7,105 nucleotides of DNA from DASSUW01 sp035706585 (GCA_035706585.1 DASSUW010000044.1:1-7105), one strand, 5' to 3'; positions 1 through 6,259 are shown, counted from the stretch's first letter. Numbers and translations: made by a program. Notes: a model not told the origin generated them from the sequence alone.

Positions 1-10
1 GGGCGACGAC

Positions 11-40
11 GCCCGGGCGCGCCGGCGCGTCGCGCCGGGC
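11..40. terminator. GC-rich hairpin downstream of the RACo gene; possible weak terminator
   Basis: Bases 11-21 pair with 31-40 (ten G-C pairs, one bulged G at 17) around a 9-base loop. The hairpin begins 18 bases past the stop codon of the leftward operon, so it could end or protect that transcript. No T-run follows it on the minus strand (bases 10 to 1 read as mixed G, C and T), so it is not a classic intrinsic terminator, and such stems arise easily at this GC content. Bases 1-57 otherwise hold no start codon on the minus strand. A plus-strand frame is open from base 1 to a TGA at 43-45 and could be the tail of a convergent gene, but 14 codons are too few to judge. Confidence 0.3.
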
Positions 41-57
41 GGTGACGCCGCCGGAGG

Positions 58-1938
58 TCATCCCGGGAACGCGAGCTGGTCGATGAACATGTCGTTGAAG
101 TCCTCGCGGCCGGACAGCTCGACGTACTCGACCTCGTGGACGATCGAGCGCGCCTCGGCGCGCTCGCGAACGCTCAGCGCCGCCATCTTGGCGCCCTCGC
201 TGGCCACGTTGCCGGCCGAGACGATCCGCGGCAGCGCCATCCGCGGGACGAGCCCGATCTTCACGGCGCTGGCCGGCGACAGGTACGCGCCGAAGCTGCC
301 GGCGAGCAGCACCTGCTGGATGTCCCCGACCTCGACGCCGAGCTCGCGCAGCAGGATGGTCCAGCCGGTGGCGATCGACGCCTTGGCGAACTGCAGCTCG
401 CGCACGTCGCGCTGCGAGAGATAGACGCCGTCGGCGAGCATGAACACGCGCTCCTCGCCGATCTTCGTCAGGCGCTCTGCCAGCCGCGGGGCGATCGCCG
501 CCGCGGCCTCGTCCGCCACGAAGCGGCCGGAATGGTCGAGCAGCCCGGCCCCGACCAGCTCGGCCACGCAATCCACCAGACCCGACCCGCAGATCCCGAT
601 CGGGTCGGCGTCGCCGATGACCTGCAGCTCCAGATCGTCGGCGATTCGCACGCCCTCGATCGCGCCGTCGGCGGCGCGCATGCCGCAGCGGATCTGCGCC
701 GCCTCGAACGCCGGGCCGGCCGGCGCCGCGGTCGCGAGCACGCGATCGTGGCTGCCGAGCGCGATCTCGCTGTTCGTCCCGACGTCGATGAACAGGCGCA
801 GCCGCTTGTCGCGCGTGACGCCGGTGGCGAGCATGCCGGCGACGATGTCGCCGCCGACGTAGGCGCCGAGCGACGGGAACACGACCGCCGGCGCCCGCGG
901 GTGCACGGCGACGCCGAAGTCGGCGGCCGTGGCGGGCGGCAGGTCGTGCGAAGCGACGATGAACGGCGCCATCGACAGCGGCTCGGGATCGATCCCGAGC
1001 GCGAGCTGGATCATCGTCACGTTGCCGACGACCGCGATCTCGTACACCTCGGCGGGGTCGACGCCGGCCTCCTCGCACACCTCGGCCGCGAGCTGGGCCA
1101 TCGTCTCGTGGGCGCGCGCCTCGAGCTGCGCCAGCGCGCCGTCGTCGAGCATCGTCGCCGACACGCGCGAGATCACGTCGGCGCCGTGCGGCTGCTGGCG
1201 GTTGAGCATCGACCGCACCGCCGCCGGCTGCCCGGTCTCGAGGTCGAGCAGCGTGGCGACGACCGTGGTCGTCCCGAGGTCGAACGCGATCGCGAACCGC
1301 CGCGCAGAAGTGTCGCCGGGCTCGACCGCGATCAGCAGGTCGTCGCACACCACGGCGGTGACGTCGAAGTGCGCCGCGCGCAGGATCCTGCCGAGCGTGC
1401 GCACGACGCCGAGCTCCACGCGCGGCTCGAGGTCGTCGAGCGCGGCCAGCACGCGCTCGACGTCCGAGCGCTGGTCGTCCAAGGACGGCTCGTCGAGCAC
1501 GAGGTGGCGCTTCTGCACGGCCGGGCGCAGGATCACGTGGCGGCCGACGCCGACCAGCGCCGCCTTCGGCCGCGTCTGCAGCGGCGGCACGTGCACCACG
1601 AGGTCCTCGCGCGCGGGCGCGCGGCACGCCAGCCGCCAGCCCTCGCGCAGCTCGTCCGGCGAGAACGCGCGCGGGTCGACCTCGCTGACCGGCACCTCGC
1701 CGGCGTCGATCCGCACCTTGCACTTCTTGCACGTCCCGTGGCCGCCGCACGTCGAATCGATCGCGACGCCGTTCCACGAGGCGGCGTCGAAGATCGGCGT
1801 GCCTGATGGCACTCGCACGTCGGTCTCGTCCGGCGAGAACCGGATGCGAACCCTCGTGGCCCCGTACGGGGTCAGACCCCTTCCTTCGTCCGGTGGGTCG
1901 GGCGCCGTGGTCAAGGGGTCAGACCCCAGCCGCGTCAT
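58..1938 (-). CDS. RACo-type reductive activator of the corrinoid protein (2Fe-2S + ASKHA ATPase-like, DUF4445 family)
   Basis: 626 aa. The family couples ATP hydrolysis to the uphill reduction of inactive cob(II)alamin on the partner corrinoid protein back to Co(I). An N-terminal plant-type 2Fe-2S ferredoxin domain spans about residues 29-120, with ligands C64, C70, C73 and C105 (C-x5-C-x2-C-x31-C, the spacing used by RACo and related corrinoid activators). A linker follows to about 210. The C-terminal actin-like ATPase part has FDLGTTT at 219-225, a conserved NRQQPHGADVISR stretch at 246-258, then in order GNVTM, FIDVGTNSEIAL, GICGSG and LLAGSFGAYL. The length is usual for the family. The ATG overlaps the stop of the methyltransferase gene by 4 bp (ATGA), and no Shine-Dalgarno sequence lies upstream, so translation probably depends on coupling. 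Oddity: codons 4-24 are built from two copies of a 13-bp palindromic repeat, giving an unusual N-terminal tail before the ferredoxin domain. No dedicated electron donor for the cluster is encoded in the window. Family assignment is firm; the partner is inferred from the operon. Confidence 0.93.
   Translation of the reverse strand: MTRLGSDPLTTAPDPPDEGRGLTPYGATRVRIRFSPDETDVRVPSGTPIFDAASWNGVAIDSTCGGHGTCKKCKVRIDAGEVPVSEVDPRAFSPDELREGWRLACRAPAREDLVVHVPPLQTRPKAALVGVGRHVILRPAVQKRHLVLDEPSLDDQRSDVERVLAALDDLEPRVELGVVRTLGRILRAAHFDVTAVVCDDLLIAVEPGDTSARRFAIAFDLGTTTVVATLLDLETGQPAAVRSMLNRQQPHGADVISRVSATMLDDGALAQLEARAHETMAQLAAEVCEEAGVDPAEVYEIAVVGNVTMIQLALGIDPEPLSMAPFIVASHDLPPATAADFGVAVHPRAPAVVFPSLGAYVGGDIVAGMLATGVTRDKRLRLFIDVGTNSEIALGSHDRVLATAAPAGPAFEAAQIRCGMRAADGAIEGVRIADDLELQVIGDADPIGICGSGLVDCVAELVGAGLLDHSGRFVADEAAAAIAPRLAERLTKIGEERVFMLADGVYLSQRDVRELQFAKASIATGWTILLRELGVEVGDIQQVLLAGSFGAYLSPASAVKIGLVPRMALPRIVSAGNVASEGAKMAALSVRERAEARSIVHEVEYVELSGREDFNDMFIDQLAFPG
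1868..1927. repeat. Pair of 13-bp near-palindromes (GGGGTCAGACCCC) in inverted-repeat arrangement, REP-like
   Basis: GGGGTCAGACCCC occurs at 1868-1880 and again at 1915-1927. Each copy is a GGGGTC/GACCCC dyad around one central base. Including the flanking TT (1881-1882) and AA (1913-1914), the two copies form a 15-base inverted repeat mismatched only at the centre, enclosing a 30-base loop. The element lies wholly within the first 24 codons of the RACo gene and keeps its frame open. Paired palindromes of this kind resemble REP/BIME-type dispersed repeats. I recall this motif as recurrent in various GC-rich genomes, but that is memory and not tested here. Confidence 0.7.
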
Positions 1939-2801
1939 GTCGTGGCGGCGTTTGCGGTTGCCTGCCGCGCGCGGTGGGCGGCGATCCAGTTCGCGCCCCA
2001 GGCGTCATGGCCGAGCAGGAGATCGGCCGCGCGCACGCTCTGGACGCACACCTCGGCCGTGCTCATGATCGCGCTCGTGAGCCCGGCGGCCATCGCCATC
2101 GGCAGGAACGCCGCGTTGAGCACGAACCGCTCCGGCAGTCCGAACGAGACGTTCGACGCGCCCAGGCACATGTTCACGCCGAGCGTGTCGCGGATCAGGC
2201 TGATCGTCGCCAGCGTCGTCGTGACCGCCTCGGTGTCGGCGCCGACGGTCATCGCCAGCGGGTCGATGATCACGTCCTCGGGCCCGATCCCGTGATCGCC
2301 GGCGGCGGACACGATCTTCGACGCGATCTCGAGCCGCTGCTGCGGCGTCTCGGGGATGCCGGTCTCGTCGTTCGCCAGGCCGATGACCGCCGCGCCGTGG
2401 CGCGCCACCAGCGGCAGGATCTCCTCGAGCCGGTCGTCCTCCCCGGTCACCGAGTTCACCAGCGCCTTGCCCTCGTAGACGGCGAGCCCGGCCTCCAACG
2501 CCTCGATCACCGACGAGTCGATGCAGATCGGGACGTCGACCGCCGCCTGCACCGTCGCCAGCATCGTCGCCAGCAGCTCCGCCTCGTCCACGAGCGGGAT
2601 GCCTGCGTTCACGTCGAGCATGTCGGCGCCCGCCTCGACCTGCGTGCGGGCGTCGAGCTCGACCGTCGACAGATCGCCGCCCTTGAGCTCCTCCGCGAGC
2701 TTCTTGCGTCCGGTCGGGTTGATCCGCTCGCCGATGATGCAGAACGGCTGCCCGGCGCCGATCGTGACGGTCGTCGACCGCCCACGCAGGACGGTGTCCA
2801 T
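1935..2801 (-). CDS. Methyltetrahydrofolate:corrinoid methyltransferase (MeTr / DHPS-like pterin-binding domain)
   Basis: 288 aa, a single TIM-barrel pterin-binding domain. It should transfer the methyl group between the methylated corrinoid protein and tetrahydrofolate in the cytoplasm. In a demethylation locus the physiological direction is towards methyl-THF, as described for MtgA. Family motifs are GERINPTGRK at 24-33, DVNAG at 63-67, IDSS at 94-97, NSVTGE at 116-121 and GASNVSFGLP at 214-223. The last two, with the early GERIN and DVNAG, separate it from folate-synthesis dihydropteroate synthase. The ATG was chosen because it gives TGATG with the stop of the corrinoid gene (1-base overlap) and puts GERIN at the usual distance from the N terminus. 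A longer upstream frame runs into the corrinoid gene and is a shadow. The 3' end overlaps the RACo start by 4 bp. The length is typical of stand-alone MeTr proteins, and there is no fused cobalamin domain; that function is in the neighbouring gene. Confidence 0.93.
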   Translation of the reverse strand: MDTVLRGRSTTVTIGAGQPFCIIGERINPTGRKKLAEELKGGDLSTVELDARTQVEAGADMLDVNAGIPLVDEAELLATMLATVQAAVDVPICIDSSVIEALEAGLAVYEGKALVNSVTGEDDRLEEILPLVARHGAAVIGLANDETGIPETPQQRLEIASKIVSAAGDHGIGPEDVIIDPLAMTVGADTEAVTTTLATISLIRDTLGVNMCLGASNVSFGLPERFVLNAAFLPMAMAAGLTSAIMSTAEVCVQSVRAADLLLGHDAWGANWIAAHRARQATANAATT

Positions 2802-3463
2802 CAGACCGCCACCGCGCGCCGGCCCTCGATCAGCTCCTTGGCCTTCTTGACGGCCGACGACGCGTCCGCCGAGTAGCCGTCGGCGCCGACCGCATCGGCG
2901 TACTCCTGCGTGACCGGGGCGCCGCCGACCATCACGATCACCTTGTCGCGGATGCCGGCCTTCTCGAGCGCGTTGATGTTCGCCTTGAACATCGGCATCG
3001 TCGTGGTCAGGAACGCGGAGAAGCCGACGACGTCGGGCGCGTGCTCGTTGATCTGCTCGACGAACTTCTCCGGCGGCACGTTGACGCCGAGGTCGATCAC
3101 GTCGAAGCCGGCGCCCTCGAGCATGATGTTGCACAGGTTCTTGCCGATGTCGTGCACGTCGCCCTTGACGGTGCCCATCAGGAACGTGCCGATCGGCTTG
3201 GCGCCGGTGGCCGCCAGCAGCGGCCGCAGGATGTCGAGCGCGCCCTGCATCGCGCGCGCGGCGATCAGCATCTCGGGCACGAAGTAGTCGCCGCGCTCGA
3301 AGCGGGCGCCCACCTCCTCAAGCGACGGGATGAGCGCGTCGTAGAGCATGCGCTCGGGTTCGAGGTCCGACTCCAGGCCGGCCTCGACGCCCTCCCTGAC
3401 GGCCGGCGCGTTGCCGACCAGGGTCTCGTCGTAGAGCAGCTGCAGGATCTCGTCGTGCGTCAT
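2801..3463 (-). CDS. Corrinoid protein (methyl carrier, MtmC/MttC/MtgC-like, B12-binding)
   Basis: 220 aa, the usual size for a methanogen/acetogen-type corrinoid protein. An N-terminal helical cap domain spans about residues 1-88 (with the LIPSLEEVG, FERGDYFVPEML and AARAM segments). A Rossmann-like cobalamin-binding domain spans about 89-215. The cobalt-ligand motif D-x-H-x-x-G is D102-V-H104-D-I-G107, followed by GFSAFLTTTM (147-156) and VGGAPV (179-184), which hold the corrinoid tail. The usual S-x-L reads S149-A-F151 here, a mild change. The protein carries the methyl group as methyl-Co(III), accepting it from the MttB-like enzyme and giving it to the MeTr enzyme. The ATG at 3463 overlaps the iclR stop by 4 bp (ATGA) and has GGGAG ten bases upstream inside the end of iclR. 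The start is supported by the TH-DEILQLLYDE opening typical of the family. The 3' end shares one base with the next start codon. Confidence 0.95.
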   Translation of the reverse strand: MTHDEILQLLYDETLVGNAPAVREGVEAGLESDLEPERMLYDALIPSLEEVGARFERGDYFVPEMLIAARAMQGALDILRPLLAATGAKPIGTFLMGTVKGDVHDIGKNLCNIMLEGAGFDVIDLGVNVPPEKFVEQINEHAPDVVGFSAFLTTTMPMFKANINALEKAGIRDKVIVMVGGAPVTQEYADAVGADGYSADASSAVKKAKELIEGRRAVAV

Positions 3464-4158
3464 GCGGCGTCGGCTCCCATCTCGAGGCCAAGGGCCCGGG
3501 CTTCCTGAATCAACGTGGGGGACAGGTCGGCGATCCGCTCGGCGGTCAGCCGCAGGGTCGGACCGGAGATCGACAGCGCGGCGACGTCGGCGACCGGCGC
3601 GGCCAGGCCGGTCAGCCCGACCTCGAGCTCGTCGACCGCGACCGCGTAGCCGTTCGCCCGCACGGCCGCGAGCTGATCGGCGAGCCGCGCGCGCTCGGGG
3701 AGATCCGCGGGCGCGCCGCCGAACGCCATCAGCACCTTGCCGACGGCGGTCGAGTGGTACGGCACGCGGCGGCCGACCCACTGGCCCGTGCCGAGGAAGT
3801 GGCGGCTCTCGATCTGCGCGAGATGGTCGACGCCCAGCGGGCCCGGGACGGCGAGGTTGATCGTCTCCCCGCTCGCGTCCGACAGCACCTCCAGATGCGG
3901 CTGCGCGAGCTCGACGAGCTGGCCGCGGTTCGCGAACCGCCGCAGCACGGGCCCGGGCTCGAAGCGCCCGCGCCGGCCCTGCTGCTGGATCAGGCCCTCG
4001 CGTTCGAGCGCGCCGAGCAGTCGCGACGCCGTGCTCTTCGGGAGCGCCGCGTCGTCGGCGAGCTCGGTCAGGGCGCGGGGCTGCTCGGATTCGATCACGA
4101 GCGTCAGCAGCTGTGCGGCCCGGTTGATGGTCTGCGTCCCTTGGAACTCTTGTTCCAC
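3460..4158 (-). CDS. IclR-family transcriptional regulator
   Basis: 232 aa, slightly short for the family (commonly about 240-280). An N-terminal winged helix-turn-helix spans about residues 8-70: TINRAAQLL opens helix 1, and LPKSTASRLLGALEREGLI (39-57) is the recognition helix region. A GAF-like effector domain follows, with YHSTAVGKVLMAF near the middle and a late SISGPTLRL segment, both characteristic of IclR. The ligand is unknown; from context it may be the methylated substrate, its demethylated product or a related metabolite. No ATG precedes the HTH, so the GTG at 4158 is taken as the start; it leaves a normal seven-residue lead-in. The proposed promoter predicts a transcript starting 0-2 bases before this GTG, that is, leaderless translation. 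The stop overlaps the corrinoid gene start (ATGA), making the regulator the first gene of the corrinoid operon. A candidate operator covers its first six codons, suggesting autoregulation. Confidence 0.92.
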   Translation of the reverse strand: MEQEFQGTQTINRAAQLLTLVIESEQPRALTELADDAALPKSTASRLLGALEREGLIQQQGRRGRFEPGPVLRRFANRGQLVELAQPHLEVLSDASGETINLAVPGPLGVDHLAQIESRHFLGTGQWVGRRVPYHSTAVGKVLMAFGGAPADLPERARLADQLAAVRANGYAVAVDELEVGLTGLAAPVADVAALSISGPTLRLTAERIADLSPTLIQEARALGLEMGADAA

Positions 4159-4170
4159 GGCGAATATATT
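4141..4170 (+). promoter_or_regulatory. Predicted promoter of the mttB-like gene
   Basis: TTGGAA (4141-4146) and TATATT (4165-4170) are separated by 18 bases and match the -35/-10 pattern moderately. The -35 is weak and is covered by the candidate operator, as expected for a regulated promoter. Transcription from here would start at about 4176-4178, leaving only 5-7 bases before the ATG at 4183. The AGGG at 4171-4174, well spaced as a Shine-Dalgarno, would then be outside the mRNA. So either this promoter gives a near-leaderless message or a start further upstream uses the AGGG. Confidence 0.4.
4142..4157. promoter_or_regulatory. Candidate IclR operator: perfect inverted repeat TGGAAC-N4-GTTCCA
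   Basis: TGGAAC (4142-4147) is the exact reverse complement of GTTCCA (4152-4157), separated by TCTT. Two further outer pairs (4139-4140 with 4159-4160) extend the dyad after one mismatch. The TGGAA/TTCCA half-site resembles sites known for IclR-family proteins (the E. coli IclR site has TGGAA...TTCCA arms). It covers codons 1-6 of iclR, directly at the predicted iclR transcription start, and the left arm coincides with the probable mttB -35. Binding there could block iclR and either repress or activate mttB. That this IclR binds it is inferred. Confidence 0.6.
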
Positions 4171-4193
4171 AGGGTCGCGGCCATGTTCGTCAA
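4166..4193 (-). promoter_or_regulatory. Predicted promoter of the iclR-corrinoid operon
   Basis: On the minus strand TTGACG (4193-4188, five of six to the -35 consensus) is followed after 16 bases by TAATAT (4171-4166) as -10. Transcription would begin at about 4159-4160, right at the GTG start of iclR, giving an essentially leaderless mRNA. The -35 lies inside codons 2-4 of mttB, so the two genes' control elements interlock. The -10 is in the AT tract at 4163-4171, which stands out sharply in a GC-rich window. Confidence 0.55.
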
Positions 4194-5625
4194 CTCCATG
4201 CCCCGCTACGAGATCCTCAGCGAGGACGCGATGGACGTCCTCGATCGGGGCTGGCGGCGGATCGTCTCCGAGCTCGGCCTCGAGTTCATGCTCCCGGAGG
4301 CCGTCGAGCTGTTCCGCAAGGCGGGCCAGACGGTCGAGGGCGACAACCTCGTCAAGCTCGATCCGGAGTTCGTGCTCGAGCAGGTCGCCAAGGCGCCGCG
4401 CGAGTTCGAGCTGCAGGCGCGCAACCCCGAGCGCAGCGTGCACATCGGCGGCGACCACATGGTCTTCTCGTCCGTCTACGGCCCGCCGTTCGTGCGCGAG
4501 GGCAGCGAGCGGCGCGACGCGACGATGGCCGACTTCGAGAACTTCGTGAAGCTGTCGCAGTCGTTCGACGAGCTCGACTCGCCCGGCGGCACGATCGTCG
4601 AGCCCAACGACACGCCGCTCGACTCGCGCCACCTCGACATGGTGTACGCGCTGCAGACGCTGTCCGACAAGCCGTACATGGGGTCGGTGATCTCCGGCCC
4701 GAACGCGGTCGACACGATCAGGATGGGCGAGATCGTGTTCGGCGGCGCCGACGCCCTGCAGCGCGCGCCGGTCTCGATCTCGCTGATCAACTGCAACTCG
4801 CCGCTGCGCTGGGACGACCGGATGCTGAGCGCGATGGTCGAGTACAACCGCGCGAACCAGGCGGTCGTGATGACGCCGTTCCTGCTGATGGGCGCGATGT
4901 CGCCGGTGTCGATCCCGGCGACGCTCGCGCAGCAGATGGCCGAGGCGCTGGCGGGCATCGCCCTGACGCAGCTCGTGCAGCCGGGCTGCCCGGTCGTGTT
5001 CGGGTCGTTCCTGTCCAACACCGACATGCAATCCGGGTCGCCGAGCTTCGGCACGCCCGAGTCGGCCATCGGGCTGCTGTGCACCGGCCAGATCGCGCGC
5101 CGCTTCGGGCTGCCGTTCCGCAGCGGCGGCGGGCTCACCGCGTCGCAGACCGCCGACGCCCAGAGCGCGTACGAGGCCCTGATGACGCTGCTGCCGACGT
5201 TCCTGGCGGGCACGAACTTCGTCATGCACTCGGCAGGCTGGCTCGAGGGCGGGCTGGTGTCCTGCTACGAGAAGTTCATCGTCGACATCGAGCTGTTGCG
5301 GATGCTGCGCCACGAGTTCACGCCGCTGGAGATCGACGAGGCGAGCCTGGCGTTCGACGCGCACCAGGAGGTCGGCCAGGGCGGGCACTTCCTCGGCGCC
5401 GCGCACACGCTCGAGCGCTTCCGGACGTGCTTCTACCGGCCGCTGCTCTCCTCGACCGAGAACTTCGACCGCTGGACCCGCAACGGCGGCCAGGACGCCG
5501 CCGAGCGCGCGGCAAGGATCTGGCGCGACACGCTCGACGCCTACGAGCCGCCGCCGATCGACGAGGGGGTCCGGCAGCAGCTCCAGGAGTTCGTGGTCCG
5601 TCGCCGTGCCGAGCTCGGCGACTGA
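4183..5625 (+). CDS. MttB-like (COG5598) non-pyrrolysine methylamine/betaine:corrinoid methyltransferase
   Basis: 480 aa, full length for the trimethylamine methyltransferase superfamily, a TIM-barrel enzyme that transfers a methyl group from a quaternary or tertiary amine to Co(I) of the partner corrinoid protein. Recognisable blocks are YEILSEDAMDVLD near the start, a GSFLSNTDMQSGSPSFGTPE stretch at about 283-302, GLPFRSGGGLT, and the HSAGWLEGGLVSCYEKF segment near residue 350. The frame has no in-frame TAG, so unlike archaeal MttB it carries no pyrrolysine. This places it with MtgB (glycine betaine) and related enzymes for proline betaine, carnitine and gamma-butyrobetaine. From memory the central block resembles alphaproteobacterial members. 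The substrate cannot be assigned: a quaternary amine is the likely class, glycine betaine the first guess. The ATG at 4183 is preceded by AGGG at an 8-base spacing; a second in-frame ATG at 4198 is possible. It is divergent from iclR across a 24-bp spacer, and its 3' end overlaps the GntR gene by 20 bp. Confidence 0.92.
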   Translation: MFVNSMPRYEILSEDAMDVLDRGWRRIVSELGLEFMLPEAVELFRKAGQTVEGDNLVKLDPEFVLEQVAKAPREFELQARNPERSVHIGGDHMVFSSVYGPPFVREGSERRDATMADFENFVKLSQSFDELDSPGGTIVEPNDTPLDSRHLDMVYALQTLSDKPYMGSVISGPNAVDTIRMGEIVFGGADALQRAPVSISLINCNSPLRWDDRMLSAMVEYNRANQAVVMTPFLLMGAMSPVSIPATLAQQMAEALAGIALTQLVQPGCPVVFGSFLSNTDMQSGSPSFGTPESAIGLLCTGQIARRFGLPFRSGGGLTASQTADAQSAYEALMTLLPTFLAGTNFVMHSAGWLEGGLVSCYEKFIVDIELLRMLRHEFTPLEIDEASLAFDAHQEVGQGGHFLGAAHTLERFRTCFYRPLLSSTENFDRWTRNGGQDAAERAARIWRDTLDAYEPPPIDEGVRQQLQEFVVRRRAELGD

Positions 5626-6259
5626 CCTCATCTCCGACCGCGCGTACGCGGAGCTGCGCGAGCGGATCGTGACGCTGCGGCTCGCGCCCGGGACGGTCCT
5701 GCGCGAGGACGAGCTGATGAGCGAGCTCGCGATCGGCCGCACGCCGCTGCGCGAGGCGGTCAAGCGCCTCGCGCTCGAGAACCTCGTGGCCGTCCAGCCG
5801 CGCAGCGGCACCTACGTCACGGGCGTCGACGCCGCCGACATCGTGCACATCTCCGAGGTGCGCGCCGAGCTCGAGGCCCACGCGGCCGAGCTTGCCGCGC
5901 GCCGGCTCGACGACGAGCTGCGCGGGCGCTTCCGAGCGCTGCTCGACCGCGTCGGCTCGGCCGAGCGGGGCGCGGGCCAGGACGCGCTGATGACGCTCGA
6001 CGAGGCGATCCACCGGCTCGTGTGGGAGGCCTCGCGCAACCCCTACCTCGCCGAGACGCTCGAGCGCTACTTCGTGCTCTCGCTGCGCGTCTGGTACGTC
6101 GTGCTCGACCGTGTCCCGGGCCTCGGCACGGCCGTGCTCGACCACGCGCACCTGATCGAGGCGATCCTCACGGGCGACGCCGACCGGGCCCGCGCGCTGA
6201 TGCATGAGCACGTGGAGGCGTTCGAACGCGCGATCATGGCCGCGTTCGACTCCGGATAG
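5606..6259 (+). CDS. GntR-family transcriptional regulator, FadR/FCD subfamily
   Basis: 217 aa. The N-terminal winged HTH spans about residues 8-73, with the GntR signature LRIAPG-like RLAPGTVLREDELMSEL (25-41), then GRTPLREAVKRL (44-55) and the wing PRSGTYV (65-71). The C-terminal all-helical FCD sensor domain spans about 78-212. The usual metal/ligand set is present: D132, H136, H180 and H202. FCD regulators typically bind small carboxylic acids with a metal ion, which would suit a betaine, a demethylated amino acid or another carboxylate. The GTG start lies 20 bp inside the end of the mttB-like gene and lacks a properly placed Shine-Dalgarno (AGGAG at 5585-5589 is 16 bases away), so coupling to the upstream gene is likely. 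No ATG is available before the HTH. It is followed after 7 bases by the permease, which suggests it governs uptake or the whole cluster. Its ligand and operator are unknown. Confidence 0.92.
   Translation: MPSSATDLISDRAYAELRERIVTLRLAPGTVLREDELMSELAIGRTPLREAVKRLALENLVAVQPRSGTYVTGVDAADIVHISEVRAELEAHAAELAARRLDDELRGRFRALLDRVGSAERGAGQDALMTLDEAIHRLVWEASRNPYLAETLERYFVLSLRVWYVVLDRVPGLGTAVLDHAHLIEAILTGDADRARALMHEHVEAFERAIMAAFDSG

Noticed and set aside
1..57. C-terminal end of a convergent plus-strand gene stopping at 43-45
   Set aside because: Only 14 codons, Arg/Ala/Gly/Pro-rich, no motif; cannot be told from chance.
136..1806. Long plus-strand open frame opposite the RACo gene
   Set aside because: Its product is an Arg/His/Asp/Ala-rich low-complexity string without any domain, the typical antisense shadow of a GC-rich gene; the minus-strand frame carries clear family motifs.
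1868..1927. CRISPR array or transposon terminal repeats
   Set aside because: There are only two 13-base copies, no regular repeat-spacer series, no target-site duplication and no transposase; a REP-like palindrome pair fits better.
2802..3134. Upstream extension of the MeTr frame into the corrinoid gene
   Set aside because: The extra residues are out of frame with the corrinoid protein and Arg-rich; the ATG at 2801 in TGATG overlap gives a normal family N terminus.
4183..5625. Pyrrolysine-containing MttB (in-frame amber read-through)
   Set aside because: The frame has no internal TAG, and no pyrrolysine tRNA or synthetase gene is visible, so this is the non-pyrrolysine branch.
4159..5811. 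Upstream extension of the iclR reading frame across the mttB-like gene
   Set aside because: The frame happens to be open, but the residues upstream of the GTG at 4158 are a low-complexity shadow of mttB and contain no IclR sequence; the promoter and spacer lie in between.
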